Origin: Prevotellaceae bacterium MN60
GTDB lineage: Bacteria > Bacteroidota > Bacteroidia > Bacteroidales > Bacteroidaceae
Direction: 5' to 3'
Assembly (NCBI GenBank): GCA_900199555.1
Contig: FZQZ01000005.1
Coordinates: 95,602-159,601, forward strand
Length of the DNA: 64,000 bases
The notes below the pieces were generated by a model. It searched no databases and was not told where the DNA came from. It saw nothing but the letters and a program-made list of their open reading frames with translations. Position 1 is the stretch's first letter, and each line of letters begins with the position of its first letter. Of the stretch, positions 54,533-63,256 are shown in pieces. Both the position numbers and the translations under genes were made by a program.

Positions 54533-54884
54533 GTCTATGTTATCCAACGACAAGAATGTAGAGTCTATCGCCCAACTGATTGAGGCGCTAAAGGATTACG
54601 TTGGGCTTCAGAAAGAATATCTGGAGCTCAACGCTATAGAAAAGATTGTGCGCCTGGTTACAGCGCTCACGATGGCTATCGTCTTCGTGATACTCATTGT
54701 GGCCATATTATTCTACCTGTCGTTTGCCATTGTCTATTGGTTAGAACCACTTACGGGCATGGCACTGGCTTTCTTCCTTGTTGCGCTGACCTTTACTGCA
54801 CTCCTTACCTTGGTGTGCATCTTCCGCAAAGCATGGATAGAGAGACCATTGGTTCGTTTTCTGGCTAACACCTTATTAAATTAA
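54531..54884 (+). CDS. Phage holin family / DUF1469-like membrane protein, 117 aa
   Basis: A cytoplasmic helix (NVESIAQLIEALKDYVGLQK) followed by two membrane helices (IVFVILIVAILFYLSFAIVY, ALAFFLVALTFTALLTLVCI) is the Phage_holin_3_6 (Actinobacterial holin) pattern common in chromosomal YtxH clusters; it is not evidence of a prophage. Between ytxH and an 83-aa gene that starts eight bases after it. Confidence 0.85.
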   Translation: MSMLSNDKNVESIAQLIEALKDYVGLQKEYLELNAIEKIVRLVTALTMAIVFVILIVAILFYLSFAIVYWLEPLTGMALAFFLVALTFTALLTLVCIFRKAWIERPLVRFLANTLLN

Positions 54885-54892
54885 ATATTGTC

Positions 54893-55144
54893 ATGCCTAC
54901 TCATAACTATAACACCCTCGAAGACATTGAGCTGCGCAAAGACGAGCTTCGCGTACAGCTTCAAGGCAAATCTGAGAAGATTGGTGGTTTGTGGCGTGAC
55001 CTATTCCTTCCGAAGACTGCCAACACCAAGGGCGAGCTTATTGCCAACCTAATCAATAATAGCGTTACAGCTATTGATGCCTTCCTCTTGGTGCGCAAGC
55101 TGATGAAGACATACAGTTGGTTGTTTCAGAGAAAAAAGAGATAA
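54893..55144 (+). CDS. Conserved hypothetical protein of the YtxH cluster, 83 aa
   Basis: MPTHNYNTLEDIELRKDELR starts a helical, basic-ended protein (SWLFQRKKR) with no membrane helix. It regularly follows YtxH and holin-like genes in Bacteroidota as I recall; function unknown. The eight-base spacing indicates one operon. Confidence 0.75.
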   Translation: MPTHNYNTLEDIELRKDELRVQLQGKSEKIGGLWRDLFLPKTANTKGELIANLINNSVTAIDAFLLVRKLMKTYSWLFQRKKR

Positions 55145-55191
55145 CACACCTTAGAAAATCATTTTATCAAATACTATCCTAACAAATTATT

Positions 55192-57813
55192 ATGAGAAAA
55201 AGAATCGTAAACCTTGCCGTAAGTTTCTTACTGGCATCGTTTTCTATGAGTGCTTCTGCCCAGACCAAGTATCAGTGGCAGAACCCAAGTCTTCCTATCG
55301 ACCAGCGCGTCGAGAGTCTTTTACAAATGCTTACACCCGAAGAGAAGGTAGGCCTGATGATGAACAAGTCTATCTCTATCGACCGCTTGGGCATTCCCTC
55401 ATACAACTGGTGGAATGAGGCTTGCCACGGTGTTCGTCAGGGTGGCTACACTGTTTATCCCCAACCCATTGGTATGGCTGCTGCTTTCAACGCTCAGCTG
55501 GTGTACGACGTATTCTCGCAGGTTAGCGACGAGGCTCGTGCCAACTGGAACCGTACCGACCACAACGACCCCAAGTTGTTTAATGTTCCTATGGGAGTAA
55601 CCTACTACCCTGGCAATCCTGAGCTCACCTTCTGGTGTCCTAACGTAAACATCTTCCGTGACCCTCGTTGGGGACGCGGTCAGGAGACCTGTGGTGAAGA
55701 CCCCTACCTCAATGCCGTACTCGGTGTGCAAACCGTATTGGGTATGCAGGGCAACAACGACCATTATTTCAAGACTCATGCCTGTGCCAAGCACTATGCC
55801 GTACACAGTGGTCCAGAACCCCTTCGCCACTCAATGAATGTAGAGCCCACCAATCGCGACCTTTGGGAAACCTATCTGCCCGCCTTCAAGGCATTGGTCA
55901 AGAAAGGCAATGTGCGCGAGGTGATGTGCGCCTATCAGCGTTTCGAGGGTAAGCCCTGCTGCACCAGCGACCGCCTGCTCATCGACATTCTGCGCAACAA
56001 GTGGGGCTATGATGGTATTGTTGTTACCGACTGTGACGCCATCAACAACTTCTACAATCGTGGTCAGCACGAAACCCATAAAGACCCCCTGTCAGCCTCT
56101 GTTGATGCCGTACTCAATGGTACCGACCTTGAATGTGGCAAGGTGTTCATGTCACTTATCGAAGGTCTGAAGAAGGGCTACATCAAGGAGGCCGACCTCG
56201 ATGGTCATCTGCGCAAGACCCTGAAAGGCCGCTTCGAGCTCGGCATGTTCGACCCCGACGAGCTTGTTCCCTGGTCAACGATTCCCGCTTCTAACATCAG
56301 CAATGAGGAGCACGATGCCCTCGCCACTCAGGCAGCCCGCGAATCAATGGTCTTACTTGAAAACAATGCCAATGTGCTTCCACTCTCTAAGAGCATCAAG
56401 ACACTGGCTGTTCTCGGTCCTAATGCCGACGACGTAGAACTGCTGAATGGTAACTATGGTGGCACACCTACCGAGGCTCACCAGCACTCACTGTTGGAGG
56501 GTATCAAGAATGCCGTTCCCGGCGCAAAGATTATCTACGACAAGGCCTGCGAGCTGAACGACGAATATACCACTGTTCACCACCTGCCCGACTTCAATGG
56601 TGGCAAGGGAGCCCTTGTAGAGTTCTTTAATAATAAGGAGTTGGCAGGCGAACCCGCCAAGACCGACTACTATAATGAGCTTAACTTCTCTACCTTTGGT
56701 GCCTGGGGCTTTGCTCAGGGTGTCAATCGCGACACCCTCTCTGTCCGCATCAGTGGTCAGTATATAGCCAACTTCACTGGCGATATGAAATACACCCTCA
56801 CCACCGACAATGGCTATGTACTCAAGGTCAATGGCGAGGTTGTCGAAGATTCTAAGCCCGGTGCTGGTCGTCGCGGTTTCGGTTTCGGTCGTCGTGTAGA
56901 GTACAAGTCTTTCCCCGTAGAGGCAGGCAAGACCTACGACATCGTTATCGAATACAAGCACGGCAACGGACAGTTTGCCATGTTGCGTGGTGACATCTGC
57001 GAGCGCAAACTCGCCGACTTCACCGACTTGGCAAAGAAAGCGGGCCAGGCTGATGCCATCATCATCATCGGAGGTATCTCTGCCCGTATGGAGGGCGAAG
57101 GTGGCGACAAGCAAGATATCGAGCTGCCCAAAGTACAGCAGATGCTCATCAAGGCTATGCACAAGACTGGCAAGCCCGTCATCTTTGTCAACTGCTCTGG
57201 TTCTGCCATTGCCTTTGGTAGCGTAGAAGGCGAATACGACGCACTGCTGCAGGCATGGTATGCAGGTCAAGGCGGAGCAAAGGCACTGGCCGATGTTCTC
57301 TTTGGCGATTACAACCCCGGTGGCAAGCTGCCCGTTACCTTCTATCGCTCTAACAACGACCTGCCCGACTTCCTCGACTATTCCATGAAGAATCGCACCT
57401 ATCGCTACTTCACTGGTGTACCCCAGTATGCCTTCGGATACGGTCTGAGCTACACCACCTTCAATGTAGGTCAGGGCAAGCTCTCTAAGAAGTCTATGAA
57501 GAAGAATGGCACCATCACACTCACCGTTCCTGTCACCAATACAGGCAAGCGTGAAGGCACCGAGACTGTACAAGTATATGTCAAGGCTCTCGACGATGCT
57601 GGTGCACCTATCAAGGCCCTTAAGGGATTCCAGAAACTTACTTTGAAGCCCGGTGAAACCCAGAAGGCAGTCATCACGCTTGATGGTGAAGCCTTTGAGT
57701 ACTACGACGAGGCTATCGACGAGCTTTCTGTTAAGTCTGGTCGCTATCAGATTCTCTACGGCACCTCTTCACTGGATGCCGATCTCAAGAGTTTCGACTT
57801 CGTTGTGAAGTAA
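55192..57813 (+). CDS. Exported GH3 glycosidase with PA14 domain, probably beta-xylosidase, 873 aa
   Basis: Signal peptide (MRKRIVNLAVSFLLASFSMS plus ASAQ). GH3 N-terminal barrel with nucleophile Asp near 280 in GIVVTDCDAINNFYN; the DCDA form (rather than SDW) is typical of GH3 xylosidases. GH3 C-terminal domain, interrupted around 500-610 by a PA14-type carbohydrate-binding insert (YTLTTDNGYVLKVNGEVVED), then a fibronectin type III-like end (VPVTNTGKREGTETVQVYVK). Periplasmic, releasing xylose or arabinose from oligosaccharides. Strong terminator follows. Confidence 0.9.
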   Translation: MRKRIVNLAVSFLLASFSMSASAQTKYQWQNPSLPIDQRVESLLQMLTPEEKVGLMMNKSISIDRLGIPSYNWWNEACHGVRQGGYTVYPQPIGMAAAFNAQLVYDVFSQVSDEARANWNRTDHNDPKLFNVPMGVTYYPGNPELTFWCPNVNIFRDPRWGRGQETCGEDPYLNAVLGVQTVLGMQGNNDHYFKTHACAKHYAVHSGPEPLRHSMNVEPTNRDLWETYLPAFKALVKKGNVREVMCAYQRFEGKPCCTSDRLLIDILRNKWGYDGIVVTDCDAINNFYNRGQHETHKDPLSASVDAVLNGTDLECGKVFMSLIEGLKKGYIKEADLDGHLRKTLKGRFELGMFDPDELVPWSTIPASNISNEEHDALATQAARESMVLLENNANVLPLSKSIKTLAVLGPNADDVELLNGNYGGTPTEAHQHSLLEGIKNAVPGAKIIYDKACELNDEYTTVHHLPDFNGGKGALVEFFNNKELAGEPAKTDYYNELNFSTFGAWGFAQGVNRDTLSVRISGQYIANFTGDMKYTLTTDNGYVLKVNGEVVEDSKPGAGRRGFGFGRRVEYKSFPVEAGKTYDIVIEYKHGNGQFAMLRGDICERKLADFTDLAKKAGQADAIIIIGGISARMEGEGGDKQDIELPKVQQMLIKAMHKTGKPVIFVNCSGSAIAFGSVEGEYDALLQAWYAGQGGAKALADVLFGDYNPGGKLPVTFYRSNNDLPDFLDYSMKNRTYRYFTGVPQYAFGYGLSYTTFNVGQGKLSKKSMKKNGTITLTVPVTNTGKREGTETVQVYVKALDDAGAPIKALKGFQKLTLKPGETQKAVITLDGEAFEYYDEAIDELSVKSGRYQILYGTSSLDADLKSFDFVVK

Positions 57814-57838
57814 TCACCTTAACAACATATCAGATGAT

Positions 57839-57875
57839 ATCATAAAAGGGAAGCGTTTTGCTTCCCTTTTATGAT
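57839..57875 (+). terminator. Terminator of the GH3 gene
   Basis: 16-bp perfect stem (ATCATAAAAGGGAAGC at 57839-57854) around GTTTT; T-rich 3' arm. Overlaps the start of the 80-bp dispersed element. Confidence 0.9.
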
Positions 57876-57956
57876 GTTCCCACGAGCTTTGCTCGCTTTG
57901 AAGGTTTAGCTCGACGAAGTCAACCTTTAGGTCAAAGAACGTTCAATGTTCAATGG
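57874..57956. repeat. 80-bp dispersed element, copy 2 (inverted)
   Basis: Reverse complement of 26847-26928 with only a few changes, including the heptads at the same end (GTTCAATGTTCAATGG). Confidence 0.9.
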
Positions 57957-57988
57957 CATTTGCGGAGTTTTTATTAGAAACAACCTTT

Positions 57989-58036
57989 CACATTCACGCG
58001 TAAAACTATGTGATATAGAGCGTTAAGTGTGAATAG
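57989..58036. repeat. TTCACGCGT hairpin repeat, copy C
   Basis: CACATTCACGCGTAAAACTA, TGTGATATAGAGCG, then GTGTGAATAG: same order of words as 58606-58658 (ATTCACGCGT, CTATGnGATA, GTGAATAG). Confidence 0.7.
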
Positions 58037-58175
58037 TATTTTTTGATATTTTTTTAATTCCGAGAAAAGCGAAAACTTTTTTATTTATTCCGAAAATAGC
58101 GAATGCAACGCCACACTTTGACCTTCAGGTCTAAGAAAAAAGACTAAAAGAACGAAAATCTTAATATCTTATTTG

Positions 58176-58251
58176 GTTTTCGTATTTTTCGAAATTTTCG
58201 TGTACTTTCGGGATCAAAATATAGGTTTTCGTATTTTCGGAATCTAAAAAC
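58176..58251. repeat. CCGAAAGTACACGAAAA dispersed repeat, copy 2 (inverted)
   Basis: Read on the minus strand: TTTTTAGATTCCGAAAATAC and GATCCCGAAAGTACACGAAA, matching 8562-8610. Confidence 0.7.
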
Positions 58252-58412
58252 ATAGCCGATTTTCGGAATCTCTGCGAATAGTGCCACTTTTGCACTGGAA
58301 CAGTGCCTATTTTGAACATCAATAGTGCCACTTTTGCCATGCTATATAGCTACTTTTCCGATGCTAGATAGCCTCTATTCTGACATCTCGGAGTATTTAC
58401 GCATAATTGTCT

Positions 58413-58527
58413 AGCTCGCGTAACTAGCTACATTCAGCGCTGAATACAATTGTTTCGAGATGCAATACAATAACTATTGAGGGGCAAAAGTAACTGATTG
58501 GGCGCTGAGTGTAGCTAGTTACGAGCT
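58413..58527. repeat. Long inverted repeat with 61-base spacer
   Basis: Left arm 58413-58440 (AGCTCGCGTAACTAGCTACA then TTCAGCGC) and right arm 58502-58527 pair over 26 bp with one mismatch and a 2-base bulge. Confidence 0.85.
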
Positions 58528-58605
58528 GAGGCAGGCTAATTCAGAGCAGGGGCAATCTGATACGATACAAGGACAGACTGATTCGATTGCCGAGACAGAA
58601 AAACA

Positions 58606-58658
58606 CTATTCACGCGTATTGCACTATGGGATAGCACGATACGCGTGAAGGTGAATAG
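58606..58658. repeat. TTCACGCGT hairpin repeat, copy A
   Basis: CTATTCACGCGTAT (58606-58619), CACTATGGGATAGCAC core, ATACGCGTG and GTGAATAG. It lies just downstream of the DUF6169-like gene end. The following TTTCAAGCAAAAATTATCTG is shared with copy B. Confidence 0.85.
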
Positions 58659-58733
58659 TTATTTCAAGCAAAAATTATCTGTAAGGCAATTCTTGGTATG
58701 ATAAGTACTAATAACAAATGTTTCTAACATAAA

Positions 58734-59231
58734 TTATTTCTCTCCTGTCAGCATCTTTGCAGTTAGTTCAAAGTCATCAATGATTGCTAATACCATAGGG
58801 TTTCTGTTTTCAACAATAATTGCCGCATATATCCCTTGACCTTCTACTACAGCATTTGCAGTTCTTATGGTAAAACGCTTTGGCTCTGCATATTCTTCAA
58901 ACCAACGCAAGAATAGTCGGTTGCGTGCAGCCTCACGGCTATCACTAGTATCACACATATAGAGCAAGCCATCTAAGTTCTCACGGAAAAACTCATCTAC
59001 GATAACAAGTATGGTATTCTTTACGTCTGGGTCGTATGAGGCATGGAGTTTATTTTGATTACTGATTGACAATTGATAAGTTTCGCATCCACCTAGTGCC
59101 TCGTTCTCGATAAAGCCAACACCATAAATTATACCTTTTGCCGTCTGAAACACATAATCGCCATCATCTGCTCGTTTAACCAGATATGGCGATTTTGCGT
59201 TAATATAATCTAAGGAAAGATTGTTCATCAT
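58734..59231 (-). CDS. DUF6169-like protein, 165 aa
   Basis: Starts MMNNLSLDYINAKSPYLVKR (second Met also possible). The pattern YxFxTxxGxxYxVxFxxN (YVFQTAKGIIYGVGFIEN) followed by a helical DVKNTILVIVDEFFRENLDG and a C-terminal RLFLRWFEEY resembles the DUF6169 family, which I recall as small Bacteroidota proteins of unknown function. It starts two bases after the stop of a 40-aa gene; both share one near-perfect promoter and lie between two hairpin repeats. A toxin-antitoxin-like or regulatory pair is possible but not shown. Confidence 0.7.
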   Translation of the reverse strand: MMNNLSLDYINAKSPYLVKRADDGDYVFQTAKGIIYGVGFIENEALGGCETYQLSISNQNKLHASYDPDVKNTILVIVDEFFRENLDGLLYMCDTSDSREAARNRLFLRWFEEYAEPKRFTIRTANAVVEGQGIYAAIIVENRNPMVLAIIDDFELTAKMLTGEK

Positions 59232-59233
59232 CT

Positions 59234-59356
59234 CTATGCTGTTGCGTATAGATTTGTTACATCAGCATATTTCGCTTCGAACTTTTCTTCCCAATTCTTT
59301 TTGCGATTCAGTGCATTTTTGAAACGCTTTAATGCTTCTTCTTTCGTCAGTTTCAT
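59234..59356 (-). CDS. Small basic protein paired with the DUF6169-like gene, 40 aa
   Basis: MKLTKEEALKRFKNALNRKK then NWEEKFEAKYADVTNLYATA. A single amphipathic, basic helix; no known domain. It has a clear promoter 23 bases upstream, AAAGGAGTAGAGT just before its ATG, and a two-base gap to the next gene, so it is very likely translated. Its size and position (small gene first, larger partner second) are like an antitoxin or small regulator. Confidence 0.7.
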   Translation of the reverse strand: MKLTKEEALKRFKNALNRKKNWEEKFEAKYADVTNLYATA

Positions 59357-59378
59357 ACTCTACTCCTTTATTTTCACT

Positions 59379-59411
59379 GCAAAGATACAGACTATATCTA
59401 TAACTTCCAAA
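59379..59411 (-). promoter_or_regulatory. Promoter of the 40-aa / DUF6169-like cassette
   Basis: On the minus strand TTTG (59411-59408), 20 bp, TATCTTTGC (59387-59379); full consensus match. Confidence 0.88.
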
Positions 59412-59532
59412 TAATTGGGCAATTATTTTATACTTCTTCTCTCAGCCATTGAACTCATTATGAAGTGAATTAGACATTGATAGAGATGATTGCCTATATC
59501 ATGACACAACTTTAAGGTATAGGAAAAACACA

Positions 59533-59597
59533 AAACAAGGCTTCACACTAAACGCACTATGAGATAGCACGATATGCGTGAATGAGAACCCTTGTTT
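59533..59597. repeat. TTCACGCGT-type hairpin repeat, copy B
   Basis: AAACAAGG (59533-59540) pairs with CCTTGTTT (59590-59597); the core ACGCACTATGAGATAGCACG and following TTTCAAGCAAAAAATTTGTA match copy A at 58606-58700. The two copies flank the 40-aa/DUF6169 cassette as diverged direct repeats. Confidence 0.8.
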
Positions 59598-59727
59598 CAA
59601 GCAAAAAATTTGTAAGGCATTTCTTTATATGATACAACAGTAAATAATGGTGTCCATTCACCCACAATATTTCTATTCACTCCATGTTTTTACCCTTCAT
59701 AAAATTTTTGCTTTCGAAAAAAATGTG

Positions 59728-59735
59728 TATCTTTG
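59728..59735 (+). promoter_or_regulatory. -7 element of the exported protein / helicase unit
   Basis: TATCTTTG, then CAG, 26 bases upstream of the ATG; a TTTG lies 17 bp further up (59707-59710), slightly close. Confidence 0.65.
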
Positions 59736-59761
59736 CAGTGAATAGAAAAGAATAAATGAAT

Positions 59762-60484
59762 ATGAAAAGATTACTATTGCTATTCTTCACTTGTCTAATC
59801 ATACAAGAGATACATGCACAAACATTTATGCCTGCAGAAAATGACACCACCGTTATATCCGAGTACTACGATGGTCGAATATGGGCATATAGACAGATTG
59901 GCAACTTCGTGGTTGGTATGACAAACTATAAAGAAAAAGACGATTACGGAAGATACTATCAAATAGGAATCTTTATAAAAAATATTGGAGAAGAATCAAC
60001 AACATTTTATCCAGAGGAAGTGACCGCTGATTTATACGACAATTGGGGTGATACTGTCGCTCTTACAGTATACTCTTATGAACGATATATGAAAAAGATA
60101 AAAAGAGCACAAGCATGGTCAATGGCCTTATTAGGTTTTTCTTCAGGTTTAAATGCAGGTATGGCTGGCTATCAAACGACCTACACTACAACATATAGAG
60201 CTGGGCACATACCTTATACTCAGGTTCATACGACATACAATTATGCTGCAGCTTCTGCTGCAAGGATGGCAGCAACCACTCAAATACTTACATTAGGAAA
60301 ACTAATGGAGAACGACAGAAATATAAAATCACAAGGATATCTGAAAACGACAACGATACATTCTGATGAAGCAATCATTGGATATATGAATATCAAACGT
60401 AAAAATGGAAAAATAATGAGGGTGAATATCCCAATTGGCAACCAAGTATACTCCTTTGATTGGGACTTATCTAAGAAAAAATGA
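59762..60484 (+). CDS. Exported protein of unknown function, 240 aa
   Basis: Signal peptide MKRLLLLFFTCLIIQEIHAQ, then a domain with beta-strand-like segments (YQIGIFIKNIGEESTTFYPE, resembling an immunoglobulin-like strand pair) and an unusual Tyr/Thr/Ala-rich middle (~140-165: YQTTYTTTYRAG, YNYAAASAARMAATTQ). I do not recognise the family. The start at 59762 is used; an ATG two codons earlier is equally open. The helicase gene follows 40 bases on and may be cotranscribed. The region is A/T-rich compared with the housekeeping genes, in line with transfer. Confidence 0.75.
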   Translation: MKRLLLLFFTCLIIQEIHAQTFMPAENDTTVISEYYDGRIWAYRQIGNFVVGMTNYKEKDDYGRYYQIGIFIKNIGEESTTFYPEEVTADLYDNWGDTVALTVYSYERYMKKIKRAQAWSMALLGFSSGLNAGMAGYQTTYTTTYRAGHIPYTQVHTTYNYAAASAARMAATTQILTLGKLMENDRNIKSQGYLKTTTIHSDEAIIGYMNIKRKNGKIMRVNIPIGNQVYSFDWDLSKKK

Positions 60485-60524
60485 TTTTTTCTATATCATT
60501 CTATTAATCAAACTTTTTGGGCTA

Positions 60525-63125
60525 ATGACACTTTTCTCTATCATACTTTTCATCTGCATACTTTTCTCTATAACAGGATATATCTATTTGAGAAAAGTAT
60601 ATATGCACAAATTGGAAATATATGATAAAGAAATAGCAAACAAAATAGTACTTCAGAGTCCTGATAATTGTGATACAAGAACAAATCAAGAAGAGGAAGC
60701 ATCTTTCGACGATATAGAAGCAATACTCCAACATAGCTTATATCAACATATTATTTCAAGGAATGAAGAAAATATTTTTACCAGCCACTTTCAAAGTATA
60801 TATAATGAAACATGTTCTTTAATACATAAACTAGCTCTATTTCATATAGAGCCGACAGCAAGAATGCTGAGATTTATCAACGACTTTGAGTCAATTTCTT
60901 CTTTAGTTAAACAACATAATGATGAAGTCACCAAAGTGTTATTAGAGAATAATCGTGATTTCTTCGACCATTGTCTGAAATATCCTTTAGACGAGCAACA
61001 GCGTAGATCAATTATTGTAGAAGAAGACAATTGTTTAGTAATTAGTAGTGCTGGTAGTGGTAAAACTTCGTCTATTGTAGGCAAAGTTAAATATCTAACT
61101 GAATGTAGAGGAATAGCGCCAGAGCGTATTTTGCTGATAAGTTATACGAATAAAGCCGCTGCCGAATTAACTGAACGAATGGGTATATCTGGTATGCGTG
61201 GCTATACGTTTCACAAGCTTGCACTTGACCTTATCGGTAAAGTAACTGGAGAAAAGCCAAGTATATGCGAAAATACAGATGCCGTTTTTATCAAGATTTA
61301 CCAAGACCTATTATCAGACAAGAAGTTTCAAGAAGCAATTGTTGAATACTTCATAGATTATAATACAGAGGAAAACGATTGGGAAAAACATAAGCAAGAA
61401 AGAAGAGAGTATCTATCTGAACAGAAAGACACTCGCATTAAAGCTGTACTTCCAGATATGGATGGGAATGCAATATTTGTAAAAAGCGAACAAGAGCAGA
61501 AAATATGTTTTGCACTATCATCTTTAGGTATCAAATTCAGATATGAAGAACCATACGAACATCGAGTTGCAGACGAAATGCATTCGCAATACAAGCCAGA
61601 CTTTTCTATTCACTACGAAAAGGATGGAAAAACTAAACGCCTATATTTAGAGCACTTCGGAATAAACGAACATGGTATGGTTCCATATTGGTTTGCCAAA
61701 GATAAAGGTATTAGCTATGAAGAAGCTAATAAGGAATATGGTGATGGCATTACATGGAAGAAGGCTGTACATGACAAGTTCAAGACAAAGATGATTTCTA
61801 CGTCAAGTGCCGACTTTCACTATTATGAGATACGAGACAAACTTCAAATGTTGTTAAATGATGCTGGAGTTCCAACCTGTATAAAAACAGAGGATGAACT
61901 CTACTCCCTGATATTACCTAAAGATAGCAAAAAAGAGAAATCATTCATACGTCTTATTGTAACATTCTCTTCTTTACTAAAATCTAGTTGCAAGACAATA
62001 AACGATATACTTAGCACTGCTGTTGATGAGCGTAGCCGATTTATCATTAAACGCATATTCCAACCTGTTTACGAAAAATACATAGAAGTATTAAAGGAAC
62101 AAAAACAAATTGACTTTACGGATGCCATTCTGTGGGCAACTGAAATCTGTCAGACAGCAAAGCCATGGAGTTATGACTATATTATTGTTGATGAATTTCA
62201 AGACATTTCCGTAGATAGATATCATTTCCTAAAAGCACTACGCAATGGAAATCCACCAGCGAAGTTATATTGTGTTGGCGATGATTGGCAAAGTATTTAT
62301 AGATTCTCTGGTAGTGATATGGCCTTATTTAATCAGTTTGCCAATTATTTTGGATATACAGAAATCTGCAAAATAGAAACGACTTATCGCTTTGGGCAAC
62401 CTCTCGTTTCTCAATCGTCAGAGTTTATTCAGCGGAATAATGCACAGATACGTAAAAGTATTCGTCCTTTTAATCCATTAGAAAAAACCGAACTTTGTTT
62501 TATTTCCTATGAACGTAATAGATATTGTGAGGTTGTTGAAAAATTAGTTGCATCTATTCCTTCCGAGAAATCCATTTTCCTACTTGGTCGTTATTCATTT
62601 GATGACTATTACCTCTCATATGCATTTCAAGGCAAAAAAGAAGGAGAACGTTTCTACTATATTATCAATAATAGGAAAATAGAATTTCTGACTGTTCACA
62701 AATCAAAAGGATTAGAAGCAGACTATGTAATATTACTACAATGCAATAAAGATATATATGGATTCCCATCACAAATAAGTGACGATCCTGTACTTCGTCA
62801 TGTATTAACACAAAGTGATCAATATCCATATGGTGAAGAGCGCCGTCTTTTCTATGTCGCCATTACCCGTGCAAAAGTAAAAACAATTGTACTTTATGAC
62901 AAGCGTTTCCCATCCGTTTTTGTCGATGAATTCATCCACCCAGAAAGAATAACAGAAGAAAGCTATCTCAAACATCCCAATGCAAACAAAATATGGAGCC
63001 GTGGAGAAGATAGATATCTTCGTACACTTTATAATGAAGGTAAAAGTATTAAAGATATTGCGAAAAAGATGGGACGTAGTCAAACATCTATAGTGATGTG
63101 TTTGGGCAAGCTAGGACTAGAATAA
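60525..63125 (+). CDS. UvrD/HelD-like superfamily 1 helicase with membrane helix, nuclease-like insert and C-terminal HTH, 866 aa
   Basis: Order of parts: one N-terminal membrane helix (MTLFSIILFICILFSITGYI); Walker A SSAGSGKTSS (~175-183); motif Ia ISYTNKAAAELTERM; an insert with KPDFSIHYEKDG...RLYLEHFG (~355-377), a PD-(D/E)XK-like pair as in HelD relatives; Walker B VDEFQDIS (~555); GDDWQSIYRFSG; TTYRF; VHKSKGLEADYV; and ERRLFYVAITRAK. The last ~45 residues (IWSRGEDRYLRTLYNEGKSI ... MGRSQTSIV) form a Myb/HTH-like DNA-binding unit. ATG at 60525 is used; a TTG-initiated extension overlaps the upstream gene. A/T-rich, accessory in character; likely DNA repair or defence. Confidence 0.85.
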   Translation: MTLFSIILFICILFSITGYIYLRKVYMHKLEIYDKEIANKIVLQSPDNCDTRTNQEEEASFDDIEAILQHSLYQHIISRNEENIFTSHFQSIYNETCSLIHKLALFHIEPTARMLRFINDFESISSLVKQHNDEVTKVLLENNRDFFDHCLKYPLDEQQRRSIIVEEDNCLVISSAGSGKTSSIVGKVKYLTECRGIAPERILLISYTNKAAAELTERMGISGMRGYTFHKLALDLIGKVTGEKPSICENTDAVFIKIYQDLLSDKKFQEAIVEYFIDYNTEENDWEKHKQERREYLSEQKDTRIKAVLPDMDGNAIFVKSEQEQKICFALSSLGIKFRYEEPYEHRVADEMHSQYKPDFSIHYEKDGKTKRLYLEHFGINEHGMVPYWFAKDKGISYEEANKEYGDGITWKKAVHDKFKTKMISTSSADFHYYEIRDKLQMLLNDAGVPTCIKTEDELYSLILPKDSKKEKSFIRLIVTFSSLLKSSCKTINDILSTAVDERSRFIIKRIFQPVYEKYIEVLKEQKQIDFTDAILWATEICQTAKPWSYDYIIVDEFQDISVDRYHFLKALRNGNPPAKLYCVGDDWQSIYRFSGSDMALFNQFANYFGYTEICKIETTYRFGQPLVSQSSEFIQRNNAQIRKSIRPFNPLEKTELCFISYERNRYCEVVEKLVASIPSEKSIFLLGRYSFDDYYLSYAFQGKKEGERFYYIINNRKIEFLTVHKSKGLEADYVILLQCNKDIYGFPSQISDDPVLRHVLTQSDQYPYGEERRLFYVAITRAKVKTIVLYDKRFPSVFVDEFIHPERITEESYLKHPNANKIWSRGEDRYLRTLYNEGKSIKDIAKKMGRSQTSIVMCLGKLGLE

Positions 63126-63256
63126 TTTTTTCTCGCAAATCACAATGATTCCGTTTGAACTGTTGCAAAAAATGCAACGATTGATTGGGGCTGCAGTCCT
63201 CCATCCTCAAATACATTTATATATGCCTTGAATAGTAGCAATCTATCAATTCCATA
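63126..63256. other. Short gap without a gene
   Basis: Nothing convincing is seen here; TTGCAAAAAATGCAA (63164-63178) is a small palindrome-like hairpin just after the helicase stop. Confidence 0.5.

Larger units (their letters stand above)
57957..58733. other. Repeat-rich non-coding region
   Basis: About 780 bases with no convincing gene. It holds a hairpin repeat (57989-58036), a GCAACGCCACACTTTGACC word (58105-58123), the CGAAAA repeat (58176-58251), two AATAGTGCCACTTTTGC words (58280 and 58320), a long inverted repeat (58413-58527) and a second hairpin repeat (58606-58658). Confidence 0.75.

Noticed and set aside
54531..54884. Prophage call from the holin-like gene
   Set aside because: Holin-like genes of this family are common next to ytxH in chromosomes, and no other phage gene is present.
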